Assembly: GCA_028726465.1 (NCBI GenBank)
Contig: JAQYQB010000012.1
Span: 62,001 to 126,000 of the forward strand
Reading direction: 5' to 3'
Length of the DNA stretch: 64,000 bases
Source: Mycobacteriaceae bacterium
GTDB lineage: Bacteria > Actinomycetota > Actinomycetes > Mycobacteriales > Mycobacteriaceae
Shown one piece after another: positions 26,266-34,602 of the stretch; the stretch's first letter is position 1, and every line of letters starts with the position of its first letter. The position numbers and the translations under genes are program-made. The notes under the pieces were generated by a model. That model searched no databases, was not told where the DNA came from, and saw only the letters and a program-made list of their open reading frames with translations.

Positions 26266-26290
26266 GTCACACCATTTTCATTAGTGTGAC
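26266..26290. promoter_or_regulatory. Inverted repeat upstream of the CitMHS gene
   Basis: GTCACAC (26266-26272), 11-base AT-rich spacer, GTGTGAC (26284-26290). It lies 34-58 bp upstream of the transporter start codon, where a promoter is expected. A dimeric repressor or activator site is likely; no regulator gene is adjacent. Confidence 0.5.
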
Positions 26291-26335
26291 CCAGCTTAAA
26301 CCATGCTGGATCGATTCAGTCGATTTGCCTTCACC

Positions 26336-26369
26336 AAAGCCCGAGGCCCTGCTCGTGACCTCGGGCTTT
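26336..26369 (-). terminator. Intrinsic terminator of the YhgE/Pip-like gene
   Basis: Stem AAAGCCCGAGG (26336-26346) with CCTCGGGCTTT (26359-26369). It lies directly downstream of the minus-strand membrane-protein gene. The AAA/TTT ends make it potentially functional in both directions. Confidence 0.85.
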
Positions 26370-26376
26370 CTGCCGA

Positions 26377-27396
26377 CTATTCGGCGCTTGGCGCAGCCGC
26401 GCCGCGCTTGCCGAGCGCCATCCCGACCCCCAGCAGGCACACACCCACGGCAATCCAGGCCAGCAGCGTCCACACCGGCTGCCCGATGGGAGCGGACGGG
26501 AAGTAGTTCACGCTGCGCACCAGCGTCGCGGTGGCGCCGTTGGGCAGGTGCTGCCCCAGCGCGCCCCAGTCGCCCGCCACGAATTCCTTCGGCGCCATGG
26601 TGCCGGCCAAGGGGTTGGCGAAAAGCATGTTGAATACCGCACCGAGCACGAAGCCGCCGATGCCCAGCACCGATCGCAGCCCGGCAATCAAGCTCGACAA
26701 GGCCCCAATACCGAGCGCCAGAACGCCCGCCGAGGCCCAGAACCCGCCCGGCAGCATGCCGAAGAGCGGCCCCATAACCACCGCGACCAGGGTGCCCGCC
26801 AGCGGCGCGTGGATAGCCACGGCCAGCAGGCGCTGCCCGGGGCGCCGCAGCGTGAAGGAGGCAATCGCGCCGCCGATCAGCCCGCCGATGGCGATGGGCA
26901 GGATCACGAAGTTCATTCCCAGGCCCTGGGGGTCATCCGCACTGAAGGGGACCAGGTCGGTGACCTCCACCTGGACCTCCGGCACGGCATCGGCAGGGAT
27001 ACCCTTGGCCGCCGCTGCCGCCTGGGCCTGCTTGTTGGCCATGGCGGTCAGGGGCTCAGCCAGGTTTTTGACTACTCCCGCCTGGGCGCTTCCGGCCGCC
27101 GAGGCAACCAGGAGTTCCGGTTGCTGGCCTAAGACAATTGCGCCGTCGGCCTTTCGCTCCTCCACCCTTTGCTGGGCTTCGTCGCGGCTGTCGACGCGCT
27201 CGATGTCCAGGAGTCCGGGCTTTTGTTCATCGATGGCGTTCTCAATCTGGGCCACCTGCTCCTCGCTGCCTACCACGGCAACGGGGATGTCTTTGGGCTC
27301 CATCGTGGCCATCGGCCACATGAAAGCCATGATGAAAATCATCACGGCCAGCGGTGCTGCCACGCCGACCGCTACCGCCTTCATCCAGTCCCGCAT
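26377..27396 (-). CDS. YhgE/Pip-like (ABC-2/DUF3533-type) membrane protein
   Basis: 339 residues: one N-terminal membrane segment (about 8-30), an extracytoplasmic domain of about 140 residues (IPVAVVGSEEQVAQIENAI...), then five to six membrane segments (about 165-335). This is the layout of YhgE/Pip and DUF3533 proteins related to ABC-2 permeases, often linked to export or small-molecule resistance. ATG 27396 follows GGAGGG. It is divergent from a TetR regulator, with two matching TCAA-N6-TTGA sites just upstream of its start, so it is probably the regulator's target. Confidence 0.78.
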   Translation of the reverse strand: MRDWMKAVAVGVAAPLAVMIFIMAFMWPMATMEPKDIPVAVVGSEEQVAQIENAIDEQKPGLLDIERVDSRDEAQQRVEERKADGAIVLGQQPELLVASAAGSAQAGVVKNLAEPLTAMANKQAQAAAAAKGIPADAVPEVQVEVTDLVPFSADDPQGLGMNFVILPIAIGGLIGGAIASFTLRRPGQRLLAVAIHAPLAGTLVAVVMGPLFGMLPGGFWASAGVLALGIGALSSLIAGLRSVLGIGGFVLGAVFNMLFANPLAGTMAPKEFVAGDWGALGQHLPNGATATLVRSVNYFPSAPIGQPVWTLLAWIAVGVCLLGVGMALGKRGAAAPSAE

Positions 27397-27420
27397 GTGA
27401 GCTTTCCCTCCGTCAGTATC

Positions 27421-27460
27421 TCAACGTACGTTGAAGAAACGTAATTCAACGAGCATTGAA
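27421..27460. promoter_or_regulatory. Paired TetR-type operators
   Basis: Site 1 (27421-27434) is a perfect 14-bp palindrome, TCAACGTACGTTGA. Site 2 (27446-27459) has the same form with a degenerate centre, TCAACGAGCATTGA. Both fit TCAA-N6-TTGA and their centres are 25 bp apart. They sit 25-64 bp upstream of the membrane-protein start and 52-91 bp upstream of the TetR start, so one repressor can control both genes. Confidence 0.75.
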
Positions 27461-27511
27461 TGTCAACACCCGGTGAATTTACGCACAGAGATCCCAGCTA
27501 GTATGGAATGT

Positions 27512-28150
27512 ATGGCTAAGGAATCAGCAGGTAAGGACGCAGCAGACAATCCCGCGCCCAAGAAGTTGGGGCGCCGCCCCGGCAACGAGGAGACCCGGGA
27601 GGCAATCCTAGAAGCGGCGTGCGACTCCTTCGCCCGCGTCGGCTACGAATCCACCACCATCCGCGCCGTGGCCCGCGCCGCCGACGTCGACCCCGCGCTG
27701 GTCATACACTACTTCAAGAGCAAGGCCGGGCTTTTCGATGCCGCCGTGGAGACCCTCCTGACCGTGCCGGCGGACATCGACCACAGCGCGGATCTGCGGG
27801 ACATGCTGCTGACTTATTTCCGCAACTGGGAGGACCCGTACACCGGCCCGCGGCTACGCGCTATCGTCCGCGCGGGCATCGGCTCCGAGTTCGCGGCCGA
27901 GCGCCTGCGCGACTACTTCAGCGCGAATTTCCTCGACACCATCAAACAGACCCCCGGCCTGCAAGAGCGCTTCAGTCCCAAACAGATTGCGCTCTTCCCC
28001 GTCATGGGCAGCATGCTGCTAGGAGTCGCGATTACCCGCTACCTCATGGAGTATTCGGAAACCGCCGAAGCCAGCACCGAAGAACTCGTGGACTACCTTC
28101 TCCCCATGGCCGAAGCGCTCCTGCGCCAGGCCCCCGACGCACCGGCCTAA
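27512..28150 (+). CDS. TetR/AcrR family transcriptional regulator
   Basis: 212 residues. The N-terminal HTH spans about 24-70 (TREAILEAACDSFARVGYES, then TIRAVARAADVDPALVIHYF), and a TetR_C-type helical ligand domain follows with the segment TGPRLRAIVRAGIGSE. It probably represses the divergent membrane-protein gene through the TCAA-N6-TTGA sites. No ribosome binding site precedes ATG 27512; TAGTAT (27499-27504) ends seven bases upstream, so translation is probably leaderless. ATG 27503 and a longer frame from 27431, which overlaps the operators, are less likely. Confidence 0.9.
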   Translation: MAKESAGKDAADNPAPKKLGRRPGNEETREAILEAACDSFARVGYESTTIRAVARAADVDPALVIHYFKSKAGLFDAAVETLLTVPADIDHSADLRDMLLTYFRNWEDPYTGPRLRAIVRAGIGSEFAAERLRDYFSANFLDTIKQTPGLQERFSPKQIALFPVMGSMLLGVAITRYLMEYSETAEASTEELVDYLLPMAEALLRQAPDAPA

Positions 28151-28543
28151 CTGCGGCTGAGTTTTTGTTATCCCCCTAGATACAGGGAAACGGCGCCGCA
28201 TCCCTACAGCTGCGGCGCCGCCCCTATTCCCTATCACTCACAACGGATTTAAACCGCTAGTCCGCCCCCTAAGCGGACTACGTGAGCGAGACCTAGCCTA
28301 GCACCCCGAAGTGTCAGATCCTAGCTCACCAGCACTTTCACAGAATCCTGTTAAGGTATCTCCAATTGCGGCATAAAGCTGACAAAATCATCACCGCCGT
28401 ATGCTGCGCATTTTCATTCATCCTAAAATCTGGGTGGAAAACGCAACCCCGGGCGAGCACGCCCCGGGCGGGCAGGCAGCACACCGGCAGGCGCTCCGAG
28501 AACCGGCCCGGCGCGGCCAGGAAATGGGCTAGATTGGACAACC
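28151..28543. other. Intergenic region with several hairpins
   Basis: 393 bp without a convincing gene. It holds a 10-bp stem hairpin (28191-28220, CGGCGCCGCA/TGCGGCGCCG), probably the tetR terminator although no T run follows, and an 8-bp hairpin (28258-28280, TAGTCCGC/GCGGACTA). An AT-rich stretch (28350-28440) and two copies of CCCCGGGCG (near 28446 and 28461) follow. A short minus-strand frame here has poor coding character. Confidence 0.5.
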
Positions 28544-28831
28544 ATGATGGAATTCCAGGACGCAGTCGCCAAGGCCTACCAACACCGCGGGCCGCTCTCC
28601 GGCGCGGCCGAGACCGACACCCACTGGCTTTTCAGCCCGGCCCACCCAGACAAGGAGCTGGGCCCGACGTTTGTGAACCGGGAAACTGGTGAGCTCGAGC
28701 AGTACGACACCGATCCCCGCAATTGGCGCCCGCGCCTGCAGCTCTTCCGCGCGCAGAACCCGCAGCCGCGCCCCATCCCCGAGCAGTACTTCGGCGAGCC
28801 CGAGGCCCTCGAGGACCCCCAGGACAACTAA
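28544..28831 (+). CDS. Conserved-looking small hypothetical protein (95 residues)
   Basis: Soluble, acidic, Pro-rich protein with no membrane segment. Visible features are THWLFSPAHPDKELGPTFVN (about 26-45) and a Pro/Glu-rich C-terminus (PIPEQYFGEPEALEDPQDN). I do not recognise a family. Two adjacent ATGs (28544 and 28547) are possible starts. TAGATT (28530-28535) ends eight bases before the first, and no ribosome binding site is visible, again suggesting leaderless translation. Confidence 0.65.
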   Translation: MMEFQDAVAKAYQHRGPLSGAAETDTHWLFSPAHPDKELGPTFVNRETGELEQYDTDPRNWRPRLQLFRAQNPQPRPIPEQYFGEPEALEDPQDN

Positions 28832-28867
28832 TTCTTCCCCGCTAGTGCCTAGGCCCGAGCCGGGCGC

Positions 28868-30376
28868 CTAAGCCCGGGCCGGGCGGACACTGGAGCGATT
28901 AGCCCACCACACGCCGGCGCCGCCGATGACGGCGACGGCCGCGAGCACGCCCAGCGACATCCACAGCAGGGACTGCTGGCCGCCGTTGCCCACCACGGTC
29001 AGGGCATTGGTGGCCCAGTTCAGCGGCAGCAGGTTGGCGATGACCTGCCAGTAGGTCGGGGCATCGCTGGCCGCGACCGACTTCCAGAACCAGCCGACCA
29101 CGCCCACCTGCACGATGCCCAGGATGGCCGCGGCCACCATGCCACCGGAGCGGCCCAGCAGCCCCACGAGCGCCCGGGTGACTACCGCGGCGGCGACCGC
29201 GGCGAGGGCGAAGACACCGGCGCTGATGGCTGCCGCGGCGGCGGTCAGGCCGGTGGCCAGCACGAACAGGGCCACCTCGCCCGCGGCCACCAGGCCGACC
29301 AGGCCGCCGAGCAGGCTCAGCCACCCGCGCTGGGTGGACAGCCAGCCCAGGCCGATACCGCCCAGCATTACCAGCGCGGCGATCAGCATGGCCACCACCG
29401 GGGCCAGCAGCCGCGAGGGGCCGGCGTCCTGCCCGTCCGCGGCGAACTGGACCGGCGGCATGGCGCGCTGGATGGATTCCACCTTGGTCTTGTTCTGATC
29501 GGCCATCCCGTCGATCTTGCGCGCGCCCTCGTCCAGCTCGTTGATGCCGTTGACGGCCTCGTCGGCGCCGCCGTCTAACTCCCCGATGGCGGCGTTGAGC
29601 TGCTTGGCGCCCTCCGTCGCGGAGTAGATGCCGTCGTGGTAGGCATAGCCGGGCACCGCCAGCTGGTTGGACAGCTCGCGGGAGCCGTCCTTCAGGCGGT
29701 TGAGCTCCCCGGTGATGGACTCGTCAATCTTGAAGGTATCGACCTGGCCGCGCAGGTCCTTGAGCTGACCGCGCAGCTTCTTCGCGTCCGCGGAGTCGTT
29801 GCCGCGCAGATCCCCCAGCGCGCCGTCGATGGCGGTCAGGATCTGCCCGCGGACCACCTCGATACCGGTGATCTGATCGACGGCCTGGCCGACCCCGTCG
29901 GCGAGCTCGGTAGCGCCCGCGCCCAGCTGGCCGGTGCCGGCTTGCAGCTGCACCAAGCCGTCCACCAGCTCCTGGGTGCCCTGGCTGAGCTGATCCACGC
30001 CGCCGGTGATCTCCCCGGTGCGGTCCTTGAGTTGGCCGGTGCCGTCGGCCAGCTGCTGCGTGCCGGACTTGAGGAAGCCGGCCTGACTCTGGGCCTCGCC
30101 GGTCGCACGCCGGGCGTCAACCAGCTCGTTCGGATCGATGCCGGCGGGGGCGTCGGCGGCCGGGGCGCCGGTCACCCCCTCCTCCGAGTCGGCGGAGTTC
30201 CAGGCCTTCTCCGGGCTCATCCCCACCGCGGCAGCAATACCGGCGCAGGCGGCGAGCAGCACCAGAACGACCAGAGCCGCCAGCCCGGACCGGAAGCGGT
30301 GGGGTTGGCGGTGGCCGTCCGCGGAATCCGCGGCGGCAGAGGGGCTGGCGGGGCTAGCAAGGCGGGCGTCGTTCAT
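28868..30376 (-). CDS. YhgE/Pip family membrane protein with heptad-like repeats
   Basis: 502 residues: an N-terminal membrane segment (about 30-52), a long extracytoplasmic region of short repeats of the type LxxGTxQLxxG (about 95-165 and 240-285), and six C-terminal membrane segments (about 325-490). This is the YhgE/Pip architecture of ABC-2-like proteins such as phage-infection protein, whose roles include surface assembly and secretion (the ESX/YukE-associated homologues). The second protein of this layout lies 1.5 kb away. No clear ribosome binding site precedes ATG 30376; TAGATA lies 12 bases upstream. Confidence 0.85.
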   Translation of the reverse strand: MNDARLASPASPSAAADSADGHRQPHRFRSGLAALVVLVLLAACAGIAAAVGMSPEKAWNSADSEEGVTGAPAADAPAGIDPNELVDARRATGEAQSQAGFLKSGTQQLADGTGQLKDRTGEITGGVDQLSQGTQELVDGLVQLQAGTGQLGAGATELADGVGQAVDQITGIEVVRGQILTAIDGALGDLRGNDSADAKKLRGQLKDLRGQVDTFKIDESITGELNRLKDGSRELSNQLAVPGYAYHDGIYSATEGAKQLNAAIGELDGGADEAVNGINELDEGARKIDGMADQNKTKVESIQRAMPPVQFAADGQDAGPSRLLAPVVAMLIAALVMLGGIGLGWLSTQRGWLSLLGGLVGLVAAGEVALFVLATGLTAAAAAISAGVFALAAVAAAVVTRALVGLLGRSGGMVAAAILGIVQVGVVGWFWKSVAASDAPTYWQVIANLLPLNWATNALTVVGNGGQQSLLWMSLGVLAAVAVIGGAGVWWANRSSVRPARA

Positions 30377-30524
30377 ACTAAGAAACGATATCTACCAGCA
30401 CCTATAGTTTCGGCTAGGCGCGCCGTTTCGGCCACTGCTGCCATTTTTATTCCCGGCGGGCCGGCCCCGGTGCCGCGCCGGCCGCAGCGCTTGCCGCCCG
30501 GCGGCGCGCGGGGAGGCTGATGTA

Positions 30525-30564
30525 GTGCACAAAGCACTGTACCCCGCGGTTTCCCGCGGGGTAC
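30525..30564 (-). terminator. Hairpin pair downstream of katA
   Basis: An 11-bp perfect stem (GTACCCCGCGG 30539-30549 with CCGCGGGGTAC 30554-30564) and a second short hairpin (GTGC/GCAC, 30525-30537) follow the katA stop by about 55 bp. No T run follows, so termination is likely but not certain. Confidence 0.6.
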
Positions 30565-30617
30565 TAGCTATCTTCGGCCGTTTCTAGCCGGGTGGAACGG
30601 CTGGGTCAGCGCGCTGG

Positions 30618-32171
30618 TTACTTCTTCTCGGCGAAGAGCTCGCGGACGCGCTTGCCCAGGTTCTCGTCTACCTGATCCCAGTAGTGGTAGACCTGCTGCT
30701 CGACCTGCTCAGAGACACCAGCCATGGCGTTGGTGATGTTGTCGGCCAGGCGCTCCTTCTCACCGTCATCCATGACCTCGCGGTAGAGGATGCCCGGCTG
30801 GATGAAGTCGTCATCCTCGGCGTGCTTGACGTACGGGGCGCGCGACAGGTCGGTGCCGTGCGGGTCCGGGTTGACGTAGAGATCGCTAGCCTGACCGAAG
30901 TCATCGTGCTGGTTGGAGGTCTCACCGTCGTCCAGGTAGCCCGCACCCTTGTCGTAGCGGCTCGGGGAGTAGACCGGATCCTGCGGGTCGTTGAACAGGA
31001 AGGACATCGGGCCCTCGTGCTCGTAGGTGTTGACCTTATCCGCGTTCAGCGGCTGGTTGACCGGCAGCTGCTTGTAGTTCGGCCCGATGCGGTAGCGCTG
31101 CTGGTCGGAGTAGGCGAACACGCGGCCCTGCAGCATGCGGTCCGGGGACAGGCCCACGCCCGGGACCAGGTTGGCCGGGTCCAGGGCCAGCTGCTCAATC
31201 TGCGCGAAGAAGTTACGCGGGTTGCGGTTGAGCACGAAGTAGCCCACATCGTGCAGCGGGTAGTCCTTCTGCGACCAGGTCTTGGTCAGGTCGAAGGGGT
31301 TGAAGCGGTAGGTCTCCGCGTCCTCGAAAGGCATGATCTGGACCTTGACGTCCCAGACCGGGTAGTCACCGCGCTCGATGGCGTTGTAGAGATCCTCGCG
31401 GTGGTAGTCGGCGTTCTGGCCGGCCATCTCCGCCGCCTCGGCGTCGGTGAAGCAGTCCCAGCCCTGGCGGGTCTTGAAGTGGTACTTGATCCAGACCGGC
31501 TTGCCTTCCTCGTTGATCCACTGGAAGGTGTGGGAGCCGAAGCCGTCCTGGTGGCGGGAGGTCTTCGGGGTACCGCGGTCACCCATCAGGTAGGTCACCT
31601 GGTGCGCCGACTCCGGGGAGCGGGTCCAGAAGTCCCACTGCATATCCGCGTTGCGCAGGCCGTTGGTGCCCAGGCGCTTCTGGGAGTGGATGAAGTCCGG
31701 GAACTTAATGGCATCCCGGATGAAGAAGGTCGGGGTGTTGTTGCCCACGATGTCGTAGTTGCCGTCCTCGGTGTAGAAGCGCATGGCAAAGCCGTGCACG
31801 TCGCGCCAGGTGTCCGGGGAGCCCTGCTCACCGGCGACGGTGGAGAAACGGATGGCCATCGGGGTAACGGTGCCCTTCTGGAAGAGCTTGGCCTTGGTGT
31901 ACTGGGAGACATCCTCGGTGATGTGCAGCTCACCGAAGGCGCCGTGCCCCTTGGCGTGCGGGGTGCGCTCCGGGACCCGCTCGCGGTTGAAGTGCGCCAG
32001 CTTCTCAATCAGGTGAACGTCATTGAGCACGTTCGGGCCCTGCGGGCCGGCGGTGATGGAACGGTTCTCCGACGCTACCGGCTGGCCGGACGGGCGGGTG
32101 GTCTGGCCCTCGCCGGCGGTGCGGTTGCCGCGGCCCAGGATCTGGTCTGCTGCAGAAGAATCTTGAGTCAT
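30618..32171 (-). CDS. katA: Catalase, small-subunit clade (heme monofunctional)
   Basis: Decomposes hydrogen peroxide; 517 residues. The catalytic His is in PHAKGHGAFGELHIT (about 73-87), Asn in DIVGNNTPTFF (about 145-155), and the proximal heme Tyr in RVFAYSDQQRYRIG (about 355-368). The N-terminus is a hydrophilic Gly/Thr-rich tail. GAAGGAGG precedes ATG 32171 with ideal spacing; a longer frame to 32195 spans this ribosome binding site and is rejected. It is divergent from sigC, the same pair as in C. glutamicum (cg0310/cg0309 from memory). Confidence 0.97.
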   Translation of the reverse strand: MTQDSSAADQILGRGNRTAGEGQTTRPSGQPVASENRSITAGPQGPNVLNDVHLIEKLAHFNRERVPERTPHAKGHGAFGELHITEDVSQYTKAKLFQKGTVTPMAIRFSTVAGEQGSPDTWRDVHGFAMRFYTEDGNYDIVGNNTPTFFIRDAIKFPDFIHSQKRLGTNGLRNADMQWDFWTRSPESAHQVTYLMGDRGTPKTSRHQDGFGSHTFQWINEEGKPVWIKYHFKTRQGWDCFTDAEAAEMAGQNADYHREDLYNAIERGDYPVWDVKVQIMPFEDAETYRFNPFDLTKTWSQKDYPLHDVGYFVLNRNPRNFFAQIEQLALDPANLVPGVGLSPDRMLQGRVFAYSDQQRYRIGPNYKQLPVNQPLNADKVNTYEHEGPMSFLFNDPQDPVYSPSRYDKGAGYLDDGETSNQHDDFGQASDLYVNPDPHGTDLSRAPYVKHAEDDDFIQPGILYREVMDDGEKERLADNITNAMAGVSEQVEQQVYHYWDQVDENLGKRVRELFAEKK

Positions 32172-32227
32172 GGGGTATGCCTCCTTCAGTGGCAATATTG
32201 GTCAGCTATCAAAAGCCGTTGGCTTAT

Positions 32228-32256
32228 AGTCTAGCCCATTTAATAGCGGTTGGCAA
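32228..32256 (-). promoter_or_regulatory. Predicted katA promoter
   Basis: On the minus strand TTGCCA (32251-32256), 17-base spacer, TAGACT (32228-32233), giving a sigma-A type promoter and a 5' leader of about 50 bases. The -35 is part of an inverted repeat GGCAAAC (32252-32258)/GTTTGCC (32278-32284) that could bind a peroxide regulator; I cannot match it to an OxyR consensus. Confidence 0.65.
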
Positions 32257-32362
32257 ACAAACTCCAACTATTGATAGGTTTGCCTCAGTCAGGGTTCGTG
32301 CAGCACCCTGCCTGGCCCCCAGTGTAGGTCCAAAACCGCTTTCGGCGCCTGGTAAATTCAGG

Positions 32363-32935
32363 ATGATGAAACACCACTCCGCAGCCGACGACGCGCGCGT
32401 CACCGACCTGGCCCTTGCCGCCGGGCGCGGTGACCGCCGCGCGCTGACGGAGTTCATCCGCGCCACCCAGGACGACGTCTGGCGCCTCCTAGCTCACCTG
32501 GCCGGGCCCGAAAACGCCGACGACCTAGCGCAAGAAACCTACCTGCGGGTCATCTCCGCCCTCCCCCACTTCGCCGCCCGGTCCTCCGCCCGCACCTGGC
32601 TACTCTCCCTCGCCCGCCGCGCCTGGGTGGACAACATCCGCCACGACATGGCCCGGCCCCGCAAGTCCGCCACCTCCTACGAGGACGCCGCCGCCCAGGC
32701 CCCCGCCCTGGAAAACTCCGCCACCTGGAGCGACTGGATCGACGCCCGCGCGCTCATCGACGCCCTCCCCGCCGACCGCCGGGAGGCCCTCATCCTGACC
32801 CAGGTGCTGGGCTATACCTACGAGGAAGCCGCCAAAATCACCGGCGTGCGCGTCGGCACCATCCGCTCGCGCGTCGCCCGCGCCCGCAAGGACCTCATCA
32901 CCGCCACGGAGGCCAGCCAGAACTCCGCCGACTGA
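32363..32935 (+). CDS. sigC: ECF-family RNA polymerase sigma factor, SigC-like
   Basis: About 190 residues. Region 2 (FIRATQDDVWRLLAHLAGPE then DDLAQETYLRV, about 27-62) and region 4 with its HTH (ADRREALILTQVLGYTYEEA and VRVGTIRSRVARARKDL, about 137-180) are complete. Position beside katA matches C. glutamicum SigC, reported to control respiratory-chain genes such as cytochrome bd. No anti-sigma gene is adjacent. Two ATGs compete (32363 and 32366); TAAATT (32353-32358) ends exactly seven bases before the second, favouring a leaderless start there. A longer frame from 32177 crosses the katA promoter and is rejected. Confidence 0.88.
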   Translation: MMKHHSAADDARVTDLALAAGRGDRRALTEFIRATQDDVWRLLAHLAGPENADDLAQETYLRVISALPHFAARSSARTWLLSLARRAWVDNIRHDMARPRKSATSYEDAAAQAPALENSATWSDWIDARALIDALPADRREALILTQVLGYTYEEAAKITGVRVGTIRSRVARARKDLITATEASQNSAD

Positions 32936-33157
32936 GGGCTCGCCAGATTGTGCCCAAATAGTGACAAACGGGAGAAAAGCTGGGCACATCCAGGCCGGGA
33001 CACCTGGCCGGCCGGTTAACATTGTGAATTTCCGGGCGGTCTGTCTGGTGTTTACCCGGAAAACCAGGCCAGAAACAGGTAAATTCATAAACCGTACGTT
33101 TTTAGGCCCACCTCGGGCTACGCTGCTTTTTGATAACAGATTTGGGGTTTAACTTCC

Positions 33158-34573
33158 ATGTTTAAACGCGCCATAGCAATCTCGATGGCGTTCATCGGCG
33201 TCGTCGTCGGCGCCGGCTTCGCCTCCGGCCAGGAAGCCATGCAGTACTTCGTGGCATTCGGCGAATGGGGCCTAATCGGCATCGCCCTGGCCGCCGGCCT
33301 GATGATGATCACCGGCATCTCCATCCTGCAGCTGGGCTCCTACTTCCAAGCCTCGGAGCACACCGCCGTCTACGAAAAGGTCTCCGGGCCGATTACGTCC
33401 CGGATCCTCGACTGGTCCACGCTGGCCACGCTGTTTAGCATCGGCTTCGTGATGTTCGCCGGTGGCGGCTCGAACATCACCCAGCAGTTCCCGAGCATCC
33501 CCGTGTGGGTGGGCGGAACCGTCATGCTGGTTTTGGTGCTGCTGGTCGGCCTGCTCGACGTGGACCGCGTGACCACCGTCATCGGCACCATCACGCCGTT
33601 CATCGTCATCTTCATCGTCCTGGCCACCGGCTACACCATCCTCACCGTGGACGTGGACTTCAGCCAGATGCACGAGTGGACCACCAACAACGTGGATACC
33701 ACCCTGCCGAACTGGTGGATTTCCGCACTGAACTACACCGGCCTGAACGTCATGTGCGCGGTGTCGATGTCCATCGTCATCGGCGGCAACTTCCTGGACA
33801 ACCGCGCCGTCGGCTGGGGCGGCCTCATCGGCGGCATCATCTACCTGATCCTGCTGGCCCTGCTGGTCTTCTCCCTGTTCTTCGTCGCCCCGACCGTCAA
33901 CGGCCAGGACATGCCGGTGCTGGAGCTCATCAACACCATCCACCCGACCCTGGGCTACGTCATGACCTTTGTCATCTACGGCATGGTCTTCAACACCGCG
34001 GTGGGCATGTTCTACGCGCTGGGCAAGCGCCTGACCCGCTCCAAGCCACAGCTGTTCTACCCAGTCTACTGCGTGGCCTGCCTCATCGGCTTCGTGCTGT
34101 CCTTCGTGGGCTTCCAGCAGCTGGTCAGCAATGTCTACCCGATCCTGGGCTACCTCGGCCTGCTGATGATCGTCGTGATGTCCTTTACCTGGATCCGCAG
34201 CCGCGGCAAGCTCATGGACGAGTCCGACCGCCGCATGCGCGCCCGCACCCTGGTGCAGCGCAAGCTGGACCCGCGCGAGCGCTTCACCAAGAAGAACGAG
34301 CGCGAGCTCGCCCGCCTGGCCGCGGCCTCCAACATGGCCACCGGCGAATTCGAGGACCTCGTCGCCGAGGAGATCTACGAAGAGCTCGAGGCGGACGAGG
34401 AGCTCGAGGACTTCGACCGCGAGGACCTGGATCCTTCCGTGACCTACGTCCAGCACACCAAGCCGGAGGTTCCGTCTGCTGACAACGACCTCGACTTCGA
34501 CGGGCATAAGGACAATTCCAAGGGCCCCGGTTCCACGCCGCAGTCCGGCGCCTCCCCTGCCTCTCAGGACTAG
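33158..34573 (+). CDS. YkvI-like membrane transporter (APC/LeuT-fold type)
   Basis: 471 residues with about ten hydrophobic segments (residues 5-350) and a long acidic cytoplasmic tail (about 370-471, rich in Glu/Asp). The N-terminal helix has the unwound, small-residue pattern GVVVGAGFASGQEAMQYF (about 14-31) seen in YkvI and in LeuT-fold sodium-coupled carriers. The substrate is unknown. The long charged tail is unusual and may be regulatory. ATG 33158 lacks a strong ribosome binding site; TTTGGGG lies about ten bases upstream. Confidence 0.78.
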   Translation: MFKRAIAISMAFIGVVVGAGFASGQEAMQYFVAFGEWGLIGIALAAGLMMITGISILQLGSYFQASEHTAVYEKVSGPITSRILDWSTLATLFSIGFVMFAGGGSNITQQFPSIPVWVGGTVMLVLVLLVGLLDVDRVTTVIGTITPFIVIFIVLATGYTILTVDVDFSQMHEWTTNNVDTTLPNWWISALNYTGLNVMCAVSMSIVIGGNFLDNRAVGWGGLIGGIIYLILLALLVFSLFFVAPTVNGQDMPVLELINTIHPTLGYVMTFVIYGMVFNTAVGMFYALGKRLTRSKPQLFYPVYCVACLIGFVLSFVGFQQLVSNVYPILGYLGLLMIVVMSFTWIRSRGKLMDESDRRMRARTLVQRKLDPRERFTKKNERELARLAAASNMATGEFEDLVAEEIYEELEADEELEDFDREDLDPSVTYVQHTKPEVPSADNDLDFDGHKDNSKGPGSTPQSGASPASQD

Positions 34574-34602
34574 CGCTAAGCCCCCGCCCGTCGGGAACAA
34601 TT

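Noticed and set aside
28338..28541. 67-codon minus-strand frame in the intergenic region
   Set aside because: Cys/Arg-rich, no ribosome binding site and no promoter; it overlaps a probable promoter of the plus-strand gene.
30684..32234. 516-codon plus-strand frame across katA
   Set aside because: Antisense shadow; the composition is Val/Leu/Gly/Arg repeats without domain signals. katA on the minus strand is unambiguous.
32172..32362. OxyR-type ATAG/CTAT sites in the katA-sigC gap
   Set aside because: Scattered CTAT and ATAG words occur but not with the 7-base periodic spacing an OxyR tetramer needs.
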